From: Pelagibacterales bacterium SAG-MED37
GTDB lineage: Bacteria; Pseudomonadota; Alphaproteobacteria; Pelagibacterales; Pelagibacteraceae
Direction of reading: 5' to 3'
DNA: 53,320 bases
Assembly: GCA_014653605.1 (NCBI GenBank)
Contig: JACWEG010000005.1
Span: 1-53,320, forward strand
Shown here: piece after piece, positions 7,982 to 16,125 of the stretch
Numbering within the stretch: the first letter of the stretch is position 1
Layout: every line of letters begins with the position of its first letter
The notes under the pieces: generated by a model
Told to the model about the DNA's origin: nothing
The model's database searches: none
The model's input: the letters and a program-made list of their open reading frames with translations, nothing else
Translations under genes and position numbers: made by a program

Positions 7982-8887
7982 ATGTTAGAGTTGAGAAATG
8001 AAAAAATAGCTATACCTATAGTTTTATTTGCAGGAATTCTTTGGTCCTTTGGTCCATTGGTTGTCAGATACATGAATGATCCTCACATGGTTCCATGGCA
8101 ATATATATTTGGTAGAGGATTAACTATTTTTATAATATTAAATTTGTACTTATATTTTGAAGAGGGAATTAACTTTTATAAAAATTACAAAAAAGTAGGT
8201 AAGTCAGGACTTGTTGGAGGAATAGGTCTAGGTATAGCGATGATATCTTTTATCTATTCTATAACTAATACTACTGCAGCTATTACCCTTTTATGTTTAG
8301 CTGCAATGCCATTTTTTACAGCTCTACTAGCTTTTTTGTTTTTAAAAGAAAAAATCTCTCTTAATGTTTGGATATCAATGATTATTGCTACGGTAGGAAT
8401 AATAATTATGGCTGTAGGAAATACAGAAAAGAATTCTTTAATAGGTTTCGTTTTTGGACTTACATCCTCTATTGGTTTTTCTATATTTTCAGTGACACTA
8501 AGATGGCGAAAAGAAACTCCAAAGTTTACAACAGTTGCAGTAGCTGGTTTATTTTGCTTTGTCATTGCTACAATTATGATTTTAGCAAATAATCAACCAT
8601 TTTTTGCTACTAGCTATAATAGTGCAATGTTTTCATTGCATGGAATAATAGTATGTTTGGGTTTAATATTATATTCTATTGGATCAAAAGCCATACAAGC
8701 AGCAGAGCTAACGTTATTATCTTTAACAGAAGTAATTGGTGGAATTTTTTGGGTATGGTTACCATTATTTGGTATTAATGAAATACCATCAACAAATACA
8801 ATAGTAGGTGGTTTTTTTCTTTTTGTTTCTCTTATTTACTATAGCATAATTATGAGATGGAATAAGAGATATATTGCTCTCAATTAA
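7982..8887 (+). CDS. DMT superfamily transporter (EamA domains)
   Basis: 301 residues with about ten predicted membrane helices in two EamA repeats. The first runs from AGILWSFGPLVVRYM to roughly residue 140, and the second begins near residue 150 (GFVFGLTSSIGFSIFSVTLRW). DMT/EamA proteins export or import small metabolites. The gene lies 11 bp upstream of the amidinotransferase gene on the same strand, so a substrate such as a guanidino compound, amino acid or product of that enzyme is a reasonable guess, not a demonstrated one. It is divergent from the SufU-like gene across a 101-bp gap. Confidence 0.85.
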   Translation: MLELRNEKIAIPIVLFAGILWSFGPLVVRYMNDPHMVPWQYIFGRGLTIFIILNLYLYFEEGINFYKNYKKVGKSGLVGGIGLGIAMISFIYSITNTTAAITLLCLAAMPFFTALLAFLFLKEKISLNVWISMIIATVGIIIMAVGNTEKNSLIGFVFGLTSSIGFSIFSVTLRWRKETPKFTTVAVAGLFCFVIATIMILANNQPFFATSYNSAMFSLHGIIVCLGLILYSIGSKAIQAAELTLLSLTEVIGGIFWVWLPLFGINEIPSTNTIVGGFFLFVSLIYYSIIMRWNKRYIALN

Positions 8888-8898
8888 TTCCTTAACGA

Positions 8899-10014
8899 AT
8901 GAGTATAGATAAAATAATTGTAAACAGTTGGAATGAGTGGGATCCCTTAAAGCATGTAATAGTTGGTAAGGCAGATGGAGTTTGTATACCTGCTCCTGAG
9001 CCTGCATTAGATGCAAAAGTTCCTGAAGATTCTGATATGAAAGGGCAATTTGGCCCTAGAACTAAAGATACTGTAGATAAAGCAAATCAATTACTCGATG
9101 ATTTCTCTAGTATGCTAACTAAGCGAGGTATAAAAGTAGATAGACCTTCACCAATAAATTTTAATCAGAAAATCTCAACTCCTGACTGGAAAGCTGAAAG
9201 CATGTTTGGCTGCATGCCACCAAGAGATGTTTTGTTAACTGTTGGAAATGAAATTTTAGAGGCAACTATGAGTTATAGGTGTAGATGGTTTGAATACCTT
9301 TGTTATAGACCCCTTTTAAAAGAATATTACAATTCAGATCCCAACATGAAACATGAGTCTGCACCTAAACCAAGATTAACTGATGCAGATTATAGAAAAG
9401 ATTATTTATCTGATAAGATTGGAATTCAAAAAAGATTAAAATGGACTGAGGATAAATTTTTTGTAACCACTGAAGAAGAACCATTGTTCGATGCAGCAGA
9501 TGTACTTAGATTCGGTAAAGATTTAATTGTTCAACATGGATTTACTACCAATTTAAAAGGGATTGATTGGTTAAGACGTCATTTTAAAGATCATAGAGTT
9601 CATACAGTAAACTTTCCAGGTGATCCATATCCAATTCATATAGACGCAACTTTCACACCAATAAAAGAAGGATTAATTATAAACAATCCTCAAAGAAGAC
9701 TTCCTAAAGAACAAAGAAGATTATTTGAAAAAAATGATTGGAAAATAATTGATGCAGCTCAACCAGCTCATAATGAACCTCCACCACTTTGTTATTCATC
9801 AGTTTGGCTATCAATGAATGTTTTAGTTTTAGACTCAAAAACAGTTTGTGTAGAAAAAAGTGAAAAATATCAATCTGAACAATTAGATAAACTTGGTATG
9901 GAAGTAATTCCAGTGGATTTAAGAGATGCCTATGCTTTTGGTGGGGGACTTCATTGCTGTACGGCAGACGTTCATAGAGAAGGTGAATTAAAAGACTATT
10001 TTCCTAACCAATAA
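8899..10014 (+). CDS. Glycine amidinotransferase-like enzyme
   Basis: 371 residues of the amidinotransferase (AGAT/StrB1) branch of the guanidino-modifying superfamily. These enzymes move an amidino group from arginine to an amine; the canonical eukaryotic one makes guanidinoacetate from glycine. Catalytic motifs are all present: EPLFDAADVLRFG (Asp198/Asp201), HIDATF (His247) and GGGLHCCTADV with the nucleophile Cys353. SYRCRWFEY and KWLSMNV-like YSSVWLSMNVLVLD also match AGAT. The acceptor amine is not determined by sequence. It is co-oriented with an EamA transporter 11 bp upstream. No guanidinoacetate methyltransferase or creatinase is nearby, so the product could be an osmolyte, an arginine-nitrogen store or an exported guanidino compound. 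Confidence 0.85.
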   Translation: MSIDKIIVNSWNEWDPLKHVIVGKADGVCIPAPEPALDAKVPEDSDMKGQFGPRTKDTVDKANQLLDDFSSMLTKRGIKVDRPSPINFNQKISTPDWKAESMFGCMPPRDVLLTVGNEILEATMSYRCRWFEYLCYRPLLKEYYNSDPNMKHESAPKPRLTDADYRKDYLSDKIGIQKRLKWTEDKFFVTTEEEPLFDAADVLRFGKDLIVQHGFTTNLKGIDWLRRHFKDHRVHTVNFPGDPYPIHIDATFTPIKEGLIINNPQRRLPKEQRRLFEKNDWKIIDAAQPAHNEPPPLCYSSVWLSMNVLVLDSKTVCVEKSEKYQSEQLDKLGMEVIPVDLRDAYAFGGGLHCCTADVHREGELKDYFPNQ

Positions 10015-10017
10015 AGT

Positions 10018-10245
10018 CTAACTTGGGTTTTTTTTTAAAAACTCTATATATTTTAAGATTTCTTCATATTTATCATCAGGGATATCTTTGTAACTAGAAT
10101 CAAATTTATTTTTGATACAAATTGCTACATGAGCATATGGATTTCTTCCATTAGGATGATTTGGATGGTTTGGTAAACGACCCTGCAAATAATCACCTGT
10201 TTCTTGAATTATTTTCCATAATTTTTCAGCATTCTCTTTATTCAT
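10018..10245 (-). CDS. Small conserved-looking protein of unknown function (75 aa)
   Basis: 75 residues, no signal peptide or membrane segment. The central part is LQGRLPNHPNHPNGRNPYAHV, with a short NHPNHPNGRNP repeat-like stretch, followed by a charged helix (DDKYEEILKYIEFLKK). The reading frame fills the space between two other genes exactly, ending 3 bp from the convergent amidinotransferase stop, and codon use looks like its neighbours. These features make it a real gene in such a compact genome. I do not recognise the family. Confidence 0.65.
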   Translation of the reverse strand: MNKENAEKLWKIIQETGDYLQGRLPNHPNHPNGRNPYAHVAICIKNKFDSSYKDIPDDKYEEILKYIEFLKKNPS

Positions 10246-10269
10246 TTACCGAATTTAATCTGAAATTTT

Positions 10270-10995
10270 TTAGTGTTCTTTAGTTTTGTCTATATTAAAG
10301 TTTTCTAAACCTGAGGACATATTATTTTCTTTTTCCTCAAAAGCTCCCAATTTTTCAAGTTCTTTTTGTTTAAGTCTTTGTTCTCTTAAATTCTCTCTAT
10401 GTTCCTTAGCCTTCTGTTCACGATCAAATTTTTCCTCCCATTCCTTGATTTTGATAGACTCTAATTCTTTCTGTTTTGCCTCTTCCTCTTTGATTATTTT
10501 AAGAGCTCTTTCTTTTCTTCTTTTTTCTTTAAGCTCAAGATTTTTTTGCTCTTCTTCTCTTACTTTTAAATCAATATCTTTCCTATTCTGCTCCTCTTCT
10601 TTGGATTTAAGTTCTTTTTCTTTTGTTCTTAATTCTTTAGCAAATTGAATTAAATCATCGTCTTTTTTAGTTAAACGATCAGATTCTAATTTTTGTTGTT
10701 CATCTTTAAATTTATATTCTTTTTCTTTCAATCTTAATTCGTCTTCGTTAAGTTTAATTCTATTACTTTCTTTGATTAATCTTTCTTCCCAAATTTTAAG
10801 ATCTTTTCTTTCTTTTAAGATTTGACTTTTCTCTTCAAGTTTTTGCAGCTTGATAGTTTTTATTTTTTCAAGCTCTTTATTCTTTTTATAATTTGAAAGC
10901 ACACTTCCAAAAGATTTTGAAGTTAAATTTGCTATTTTAGCTAACCCATTTTTTTTATGAGTGTCTTTTATTCTTTTTTTTCTTTTTTTAACCAT
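10270..10995 (-). CDS. Coiled-coil protein of unknown function
   Basis: 241 residues, almost entirely Lys/Glu/Leu/Arg-rich. From about residue 35 to 220 it is a continuous coiled coil with recurring blocks such as KELKSKEEEQ and LRLKEKEYKFKDEQQ. The first ~30 residues are strongly basic (MVKKRKKRIKDTHKKNGLAK), suggesting nucleic-acid or membrane-surface contact. No signal peptide or enzyme motif is visible. A coiled coil of this composition could be structural or a nucleoid- or envelope-associated scaffold, but that is speculation. A Ser-rich frame on the opposite strand (10286-10648) is a shadow of this gene's repetitive codons. Confidence 0.7.
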   Translation of the reverse strand: MVKKRKKRIKDTHKKNGLAKIANLTSKSFGSVLSNYKKNKELEKIKTIKLQKLEEKSQILKERKDLKIWEERLIKESNRIKLNEDELRLKEKEYKFKDEQQKLESDRLTKKDDDLIQFAKELRTKEKELKSKEEEQNRKDIDLKVREEEQKNLELKEKRRKERALKIIKEEEAKQKELESIKIKEWEEKFDREQKAKEHRENLREQRLKQKELEKLGAFEEKENNMSSGLENFNIDKTKEH

Positions 10996-11115
10996 TTTAT
11001 AATTTAGCTATTTCACTAGAGAAAATATTTTTTTTCAATAGGTTTTTTATTAAATTAAATTTGTAACTGATTAAATTGGGTACAACCTGAAAGTGTTTTA
11101 TTTTTAAAAAGATTA

Positions 11116-12408
11116 TTAATTATTAGTTTCTTCCTGGTTTTTTTCTGGCTCATCAATTGGTTCTGTCGTTGGATTTAACTCAATTCCTGCAGGTGTAATT
11201 GTTGATGGCATAGCAACAAATTGAGAGTCTGGATTTTCTACAGTTTGTCTTACTCTCATTCTATAAATTCCAAAAACTCCTATAATTCCATGGAAGAAAA
11301 GAAGAAAAATAAAAAATCCATTTGGACCTACTACGTCCATGAATATTGAGCATAAAAATGGACCACTCATTGCCCCTAATCCAAATACAAATTGAAGTCC
11401 TGCACCAGCTGCTACAAATTTTTCTTTTGGAATATAATCATTAGTATGTGCTAAAATTTGTGAAAACATGGGTAAACTACAAAAAGAAAAAAGAATTAAA
11501 AAGATATAAAACCAAGTTTTACTTGTTGCTAACCCATCTGGTAAATACATTTGTCTTGAAACTAAAATCGCAAGAAGAGCAAATGTAGATGCACCAAATG
11601 TAGAAATAACTATTACCTTTCTTCTATCATACATGTCAGATATTTTACCAACTGGAAATTGAGATACTGCACCAGAGATTGCTAACAAAAATGTTACAAT
11701 AGATATTTCGAGTATCGTAAAATTCATTGATGTTGCATATACCGCTAGTAAGGTGAATAAAGCTGCTTGTATTGTTCCATAGAAGAAAGAGCTTACCATA
11801 CCAAAAGGAGATGCTTCATAAAGATCCATAAGTTTCATTGCTTTAATTTTTTTAAAAGTTGGTGGTTTTTTTTTAGTTAGCAAGATAGGAATTAGAGCAA
11901 TTGAAGTAATTACTGATATCAAAATAAAAGGCTGAAAATTTTCTGGACTGCTAAAATTAAGAAGAAACATTCCAGTGCCCATCGAACCATATAAAATGAC
12001 CATATATATTGATAGTACACTTCCTCTATTTTTATTTGTTGATCTATCATTCAACCAACTCTCAGCAACTGTATAAATACAAACCATGCTTATTCCAGTT
12101 AGAACTCTCAATAAAAACCAAATAAATGGATTAACTAAAATCGAGTGTATCAAAATTACTAATGAAGCTAATGATGCAAAAGCTGCAAAGACTCTTATAT
12201 GGCCAACTCGAGAAACAATATTTGGAATAGTTGCTGCACCTATAAAATATCCAACAAAATAGCCAGACATCATAAACCCAGTTGCTGTTAAACTAAATTC
12301 TTCTTGTACAGCTCTAACACCTAATAATGAGCTTTGAAAACCATAAGCCATCATTAAGAAACCCATCCCTAAAAATAGTGCCCAAGAATTTTTTAAAACT
12401 TTATTCAT
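11116..12408 (-). CDS. MFS transporter
   Basis: 430 residues with about twelve predicted membrane helices. It has the major-facilitator loop signature in degenerate form after helix 2 (NIVSRVGHIRVF), a mid-loop basic stretch (LTKKKPPTFKKIKAMKL), and a second-half equivalent GKISDMYDRRKVI. The C-terminal ~35 residues are a polar acidic tail. The overall pattern resembles YcaD-like permeases (GFQSSLLGVRA near the start). The substrate is unknown. It is last of the membrane genes in the gshA-gshB-EamA run, 58 bp after the EamA gene. Confidence 0.85.
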   Translation of the reverse strand: MNKVLKNSWALFLGMGFLMMAYGFQSSLLGVRAVQEEFSLTATGFMMSGYFVGYFIGAATIPNIVSRVGHIRVFAAFASLASLVILIHSILVNPFIWFLLRVLTGISMVCIYTVAESWLNDRSTNKNRGSVLSIYMVILYGSMGTGMFLLNFSSPENFQPFILISVITSIALIPILLTKKKPPTFKKIKAMKLMDLYEASPFGMVSSFFYGTIQAALFTLLAVYATSMNFTILEISIVTFLLAISGAVSQFPVGKISDMYDRRKVIVISTFGASTFALLAILVSRQMYLPDGLATSKTWFYIFLILFSFCSLPMFSQILAHTNDYIPKEKFVAAGAGLQFVFGLGAMSGPFLCSIFMDVVGPNGFFIFLLFFHGIIGVFGIYRMRVRQTVENPDSQFVAMPSTITPAGIELNPTTEPIDEPEKNQEETNN

Positions 12409-12466
12409 AAAAACTGATGTAACTATTTGCGATCTATTATTAAATCAAGTCTTAATTGTGACAAGC

Positions 12467-13327
12467 TTATGAATTTCTAAGCTTTAAAAATGAATGAGTA
12501 GCGATTGTGATAATTATAACTGCACCTCCATAAAGTGTCTCAATACTCGGCTGTTCTTTAATTATCATCCAAACCCATATTGGACCTATAATTGTCTCTA
12601 ATAAGAAAAATAAATTTACCTCTGCAGCTGGTATAAATCTTGGGGCTATTGTGACTAATACAAAAGGTATAGCAACACATAGAATGCACATTAAAGGGAC
12701 AATAACTAAGTCCTTATTTTCAAGAACAAAACTTTCAATGAAAAATAGGGCAAAAGTAGCTACAAATAATTTACCTACTACAGCTGCAGGCACTAAATTT
12801 TTAGATTTCGCCGAACGAATTGTTACTGCTCCAACAGCTAGTCCAATAGCTGTGATAAATCCTAAAATATCTCCGTAGAAATTTCCTAATTTTAAAGAAT
12901 CAGAAAAAATATAAATTATTGCAATAAATGTAATAATAATGGAAATCCATGTTTTTTTATCTGGAGGTTCTTTTAAAAAAATTGCCCCAAGAATAGCTGA
13001 CAACATCGGAGCTGTAGCAATCATGACTAAAGTATTTGCCACATTAGTATTTTGTATTGAAACAACAAAGGTAATATTTGTTATACTAAATGTTCCAACA
13101 TAAATTAATCCATGATACCCGCTAGATAAAAGTATCTTAAAAAAATTTAATTTATAGATTATCAGCATACCTAAAAAAACTGTAAAAAAAGGGATAATGC
13201 CTCTATAAAAAACTAGCCCCCAAGTATCTACATTTGAAAGTCTTATAAATAAAGAGTCTGGAGTGATAAAAATTACTGCAATAAACGCAAGTAAAGAGCC
13301 TTTCTGTTGATCAGTTAAATTGTTCAA
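12467..13327 (-). CDS. DMT superfamily transporter (EamA domains), glutathione operon
   Basis: 286 residues, about ten membrane helices in two EamA halves (around residues 10-140 and 150-280). The start overlaps the end of gshB by 4 bp, so it is translationally coupled to glutathione synthase. That coupling suggests a substrate related to thiols, gamma-glutamyl compounds or their precursor amino acids, but EamA specificity cannot be read from sequence. It is distinct from the EamA gene at 7982-8887. Confidence 0.83.
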   Translation of the reverse strand: MNNLTDQQKGSLLAFIAVIFITPDSLFIRLSNVDTWGLVFYRGIIPFFTVFLGMLIIYKLNFFKILLSSGYHGLIYVGTFSITNITFVVSIQNTNVANTLVMIATAPMLSAILGAIFLKEPPDKKTWISIIITFIAIIYIFSDSLKLGNFYGDILGFITAIGLAVGAVTIRSAKSKNLVPAAVVGKLFVATFALFFIESFVLENKDLVIVPLMCILCVAIPFVLVTIAPRFIPAAEVNLFFLLETIIGPIWVWMIIKEQPSIETLYGGAVIIITIATHSFLKLRNS

Positions 13328-14259
13328 GCTTTAAGTTCTTTCCAAAATGTTTTGGCTAAATTAATGTTTGTTAAATCGTAATAAGTTTTTAACCCAGTAG
13401 GGGATGTAACATTGATATCACCATTTAGTTTTTGATCAATAAAATCAATTCCAGCAAAAAAAATATTTTCTTTTCTTAAATTATTAGCAATTAATTTTGA
13501 TATTTTTTTTTCTACTCTAGTTAACCTTGTATCTATTGGTCTAGCTCCTTTGCTCATATTACTTAAAAAAGAACCTTTTTTTGGAACTCTTGATATTGCA
13601 CCTACAATTTTACCGTTAATTAAAAAAACTCTTTTATCTCCATGTATTATTTTTGGTAAATATTTTTGACAAATTATGTGGTCATGTTTTTTTATAAACT
13701 TTTTAATGAACTTTAAATCAAATTTTTTTAATAAATGAATATTATTTCCACTATAACTATTGATTGGTTTTAATATAACTTTTTTGTTTTTTTTAAAAAA
13801 ATTTCTTATTTCATTAATATTTTGAGTAAAAATAGTATTAGGCATAAATTTTTGATATTTAGCTGAATAAAGTTTTTCAGATATACTTCTAATTGCTGAT
13901 GGATCATTAACAACTCTTACCTTTGTTTTAATTAAATCTAAAATATAAGTTGTTGAAATATATTCCAGATTAAATGGAGGGTCCTGTCTTATTAAGATAA
14001 ACTTACATTTTGTAAGATCTAACTTTTGTTTTTTTATTATTTTAAAAAACTTTTTTTGTTTATATGTAAACTTAATAAAAAACCCTTCAGCTATGACTTT
14101 AGAATTAATTATAGACAGATTTTTAGGATCATAATAAAATATTTTATAATTTTTATTCTGAATTTCGTTTGCTAAAAAAATACTTGTGTCAGTTATTGGT
14201 TTAAGTTTTGAGGGATGATTACCTTGGATAGCAACAATATTATTCGTCATACAATTCAT
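13324..14259 (-). CDS. gshB: Glutathione synthase
   Basis: 311 residues. It joins gamma-glutamylcysteine and glycine with ATP, the second step of glutathione synthesis. It is an ATP-grasp enzyme: IRQDPPFNLEYISTTYIL is the GshB N-terminal substrate block, VVNDPSAIRSISEKLYSAKY follows, then VILKPINSYSGNNI and the C-terminal GIDFIDQKLNGDINVTSPTGL. The family's DVIGDYLTEINVTSPTG motif is partly varied here (GDINVTSPTG kept). Starts at 14259 or 14250 (MTNN) are both possible; the first overlaps gshA by 20 bp. It is coupled to gshA upstream and to the EamA transporter downstream. Confidence 0.93.
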   Translation of the reverse strand: MNCMTNNIVAIQGNHPSKLKPITDTSIFLANEIQNKNYKIFYYDPKNLSIINSKVIAEGFFIKFTYKQKKFFKIIKKQKLDLTKCKFILIRQDPPFNLEYISTTYILDLIKTKVRVVNDPSAIRSISEKLYSAKYQKFMPNTIFTQNINEIRNFFKKNKKVILKPINSYSGNNIHLLKKFDLKFIKKFIKKHDHIICQKYLPKIIHGDKRVFLINGKIVGAISRVPKKGSFLSNMSKGARPIDTRLTRVEKKISKLIANNLRKENIFFAGIDFIDQKLNGDINVTSPTGLKTYYDLTNINLAKTFWKELKA

Positions 14260-15535
14260 TTAAATCTTCATTTTTAGAAAATTTACTAATCATATGATCT
14301 GCGTTTGTTTTTTTATTATCAATTACTTTCTGTAAGTGATTGAGAAATAAAGCTTCATTCTTTTTACTTTTGTTAAGTAAGTCTCTTTTTTCTAAACCTT
14401 TTTTAGATAAATTTAATAATTGTGAGGCCCAGTAAAGAAGGTCTTTACCCATTAATTGAGTATTGAATCCTTTTTTAGGAGCTTCTAAATAAGCATTAAT
14501 TATTTTATTTTTATCCCATTTAGATATCAATTCGTAAACCTCATCAAGATTACCATACAACATTCCAACATTAAAAGCAGGACCTGAACATAAACAATCC
14601 CACCCACATGTATCCATTGACCTAAGTTCTATATATTTTTTTAATCTATTCTCGGTGAAAATTGTGCTAAGATGAGTAGATAAATCATTTTCATTTGGCA
14701 AACGATTTTTAATTTCTTTAATTTTACCATTCATAAAATCTTTAAATATATATTTTTTTCCAGAAATATAATTTTCTTTTTTTTGAATAAAAAGAATTGG
14801 AAAATTCATGACAAATTCAGCATATTTTTCAAAATTTAAATTTTCAAAAAAAACTTTTGGCAATCCACCTCTGGATGTATTCTGCCAAACTTTCGATCGA
14901 TATGATAAATAATTGCTATTTTGTTTTTCTTTAATTGAAGAATTGGCAAATAAAGCAATCGTAATTGGAACAATTGAATTAACAATTTTGAATTTTTTGA
15001 TAAAATCTTGTTCTGAATTGTAATCAATATTGAGTTGGGTTCCGCAAGTTCGATACATCATATCAAGACTTAACTCACCTCCCTCAGGCATATCTTTTGT
15101 CATTAATTCGTATCTTTTTTTTGGATTATTAGGGACCTCATTAAGTTTTGAAATTGGGTCAAACCCTGCACTTACGATCTTAATACCTATTTTTTTTGTT
15201 ACTTGTCTTAGCTCAAACAAATAATCATGTGACTCAGCACATGCTTCATGGATATTATCTAATTTATCCCCAGATAGCTCAATTTGATTTCCTGGCTCAA
15301 GAGTAATGTTTTTACCACCTTTGTTTAAACCAATTATATTTTCTTTTTCTAAAACTGGATGCCAGCCAAATTCAAGTAAGGCTGTAAACATTTCTTTTAT
15401 TTTAGAGTAATTTACTCTTTTATTATCTTCATAATTAAATAGAAATTTTTCATGTTCAATCCCAATTTTAAAATTTTTGGTTTTCTTAGTACCAGTTTTA
15501 AAATATTCTATTATTTGTTCTTTGGTTGAGATCAT
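14240..15535 (-). CDS. gshA: Glutamate-cysteine ligase, plant/alphaproteobacterial type
   Basis: 431 residues. It catalyses ATP-dependent formation of gamma-glutamylcysteine, the first and normally rate-setting step of glutathione synthesis. Family features are the N-terminal KIGIEHEKFLF, ITLEPGNQIELSG, the MMYRTCGTQLNIDY substrate block, KVWQNTSRGGLP, and ELRSMDTCGWDCLCSGPAF near the end. These place it in the GCS2 family shared by plants and alphaproteobacteria, not the E. coli type. The end overlaps the gshB start, and the HD-domain gene lies 30 bp upstream. Confidence 0.92.
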   Translation of the reverse strand: MISTKEQIIEYFKTGTKKTKNFKIGIEHEKFLFNYEDNKRVNYSKIKEMFTALLEFGWHPVLEKENIIGLNKGGKNITLEPGNQIELSGDKLDNIHEACAESHDYLFELRQVTKKIGIKIVSAGFDPISKLNEVPNNPKKRYELMTKDMPEGGELSLDMMYRTCGTQLNIDYNSEQDFIKKFKIVNSIVPITIALFANSSIKEKQNSNYLSYRSKVWQNTSRGGLPKVFFENLNFEKYAEFVMNFPILFIQKKENYISGKKYIFKDFMNGKIKEIKNRLPNENDLSTHLSTIFTENRLKKYIELRSMDTCGWDCLCSGPAFNVGMLYGNLDEVYELISKWDKNKIINAYLEAPKKGFNTQLMGKDLLYWASQLLNLSKKGLEKRDLLNKSKKNEALFLNHLQKVIDNKKTNADHMISKFSKNEDLNELYDE

Positions 15536-15565
15536 TAGATATTAAATAGTACTTTATTAGTAGAT

Positions 15566-16123
15566 TTAAAGTAAAGAATACGGCTTTCTAGAAAATATTT
15601 TTTTAACTATTGGTCTAAAGAACTCCAATGGCAATGATTTATAATTAGGATCAAATGAATTTTGATCATATTTTTCACAAAAATTGATTGTGTCATTATA
15701 ATATTTGTGATCTTTATAATCATCCCTTTTATTTCTGTTTCCACCTAAATGATGGGCATAATAATACATCTGAAATTCTCCATGCTTTTCTATTATCCAA
15801 TGAGTTTTTTCTGAAACATAAGGTTTAAGAATTGATGCAGCATATTCAGAATGATTCATTGGGGCGAGCTCATCCCCAATATCATGCAACAAAGCTGCAA
15901 CAACCATTTCTTCACTTTCACCATTATTATAGGCTCTTGTTGCACTTTGAAGTGAATGTTCTAATCTTGATATTTGGTAACCTTCTAGTGTCTCAGTAAG
16001 ATTAGACATAAAATCTAATATTCTATCTGAGGTTTTGTTAGCAAAATCTTTTTCATGTTTATCTAAAAAAAGATAATCATCTTTAGTTCCATTTTTCATT
16101 TCTGTAAAACTTACTTTTTTCAT
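15566..16123 (-). CDS. HD-domain protein, possible PhnZ/TmpB-type oxygenase or phosphohydrolase
   Basis: 185 residues, single HD domain. Candidate metal ligands are His56 (EHSLQSA), His80-Asp81 (LLHDIGDE), His91 (MNHSEYAA), His114 (KHGEFQMYYYAHHLGG) and Asp153 (KYDQNSFDP). The H-x23-HD spacing and the NHSEYAA/KHGxFQ pattern resemble the dinuclear-iron HD oxygenases PhnZ and TmpB, which cleave organophosphonates, as well as uncharacterised alphaproteobacterial HD proteins with the HHLGGxRNxRD block. It has no GTPase, (p)ppGpp synthetase or other extra domain. It starts 2 bp after purF and lies 30 bp before gshA, so it is in the same transcript. No phosphonate transport or other phn genes are in the window. 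Oxygenase versus phosphohydrolase cannot be decided from sequence. Confidence 0.75.
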   Translation of the reverse strand: MKKVSFTEMKNGTKDDYLFLDKHEKDFANKTSDRILDFMSNLTETLEGYQISRLEHSLQSATRAYNNGESEEMVVAALLHDIGDELAPMNHSEYAASILKPYVSEKTHWIIEKHGEFQMYYYAHHLGGNRNKRDDYKDHKYYNDTINFCEKYDQNSFDPNYKSLPLEFFRPIVKKIFSRKPYSLL

Positions 16124-16125
16124 TT

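Noticed and set aside
10286-10648. 120-codon Ser/Phe-rich open frame opposite the coiled-coil gene
   Set aside because: It is the antisense image of Lys/Glu codons; composition and frame are fully explained by the coiled-coil gene.
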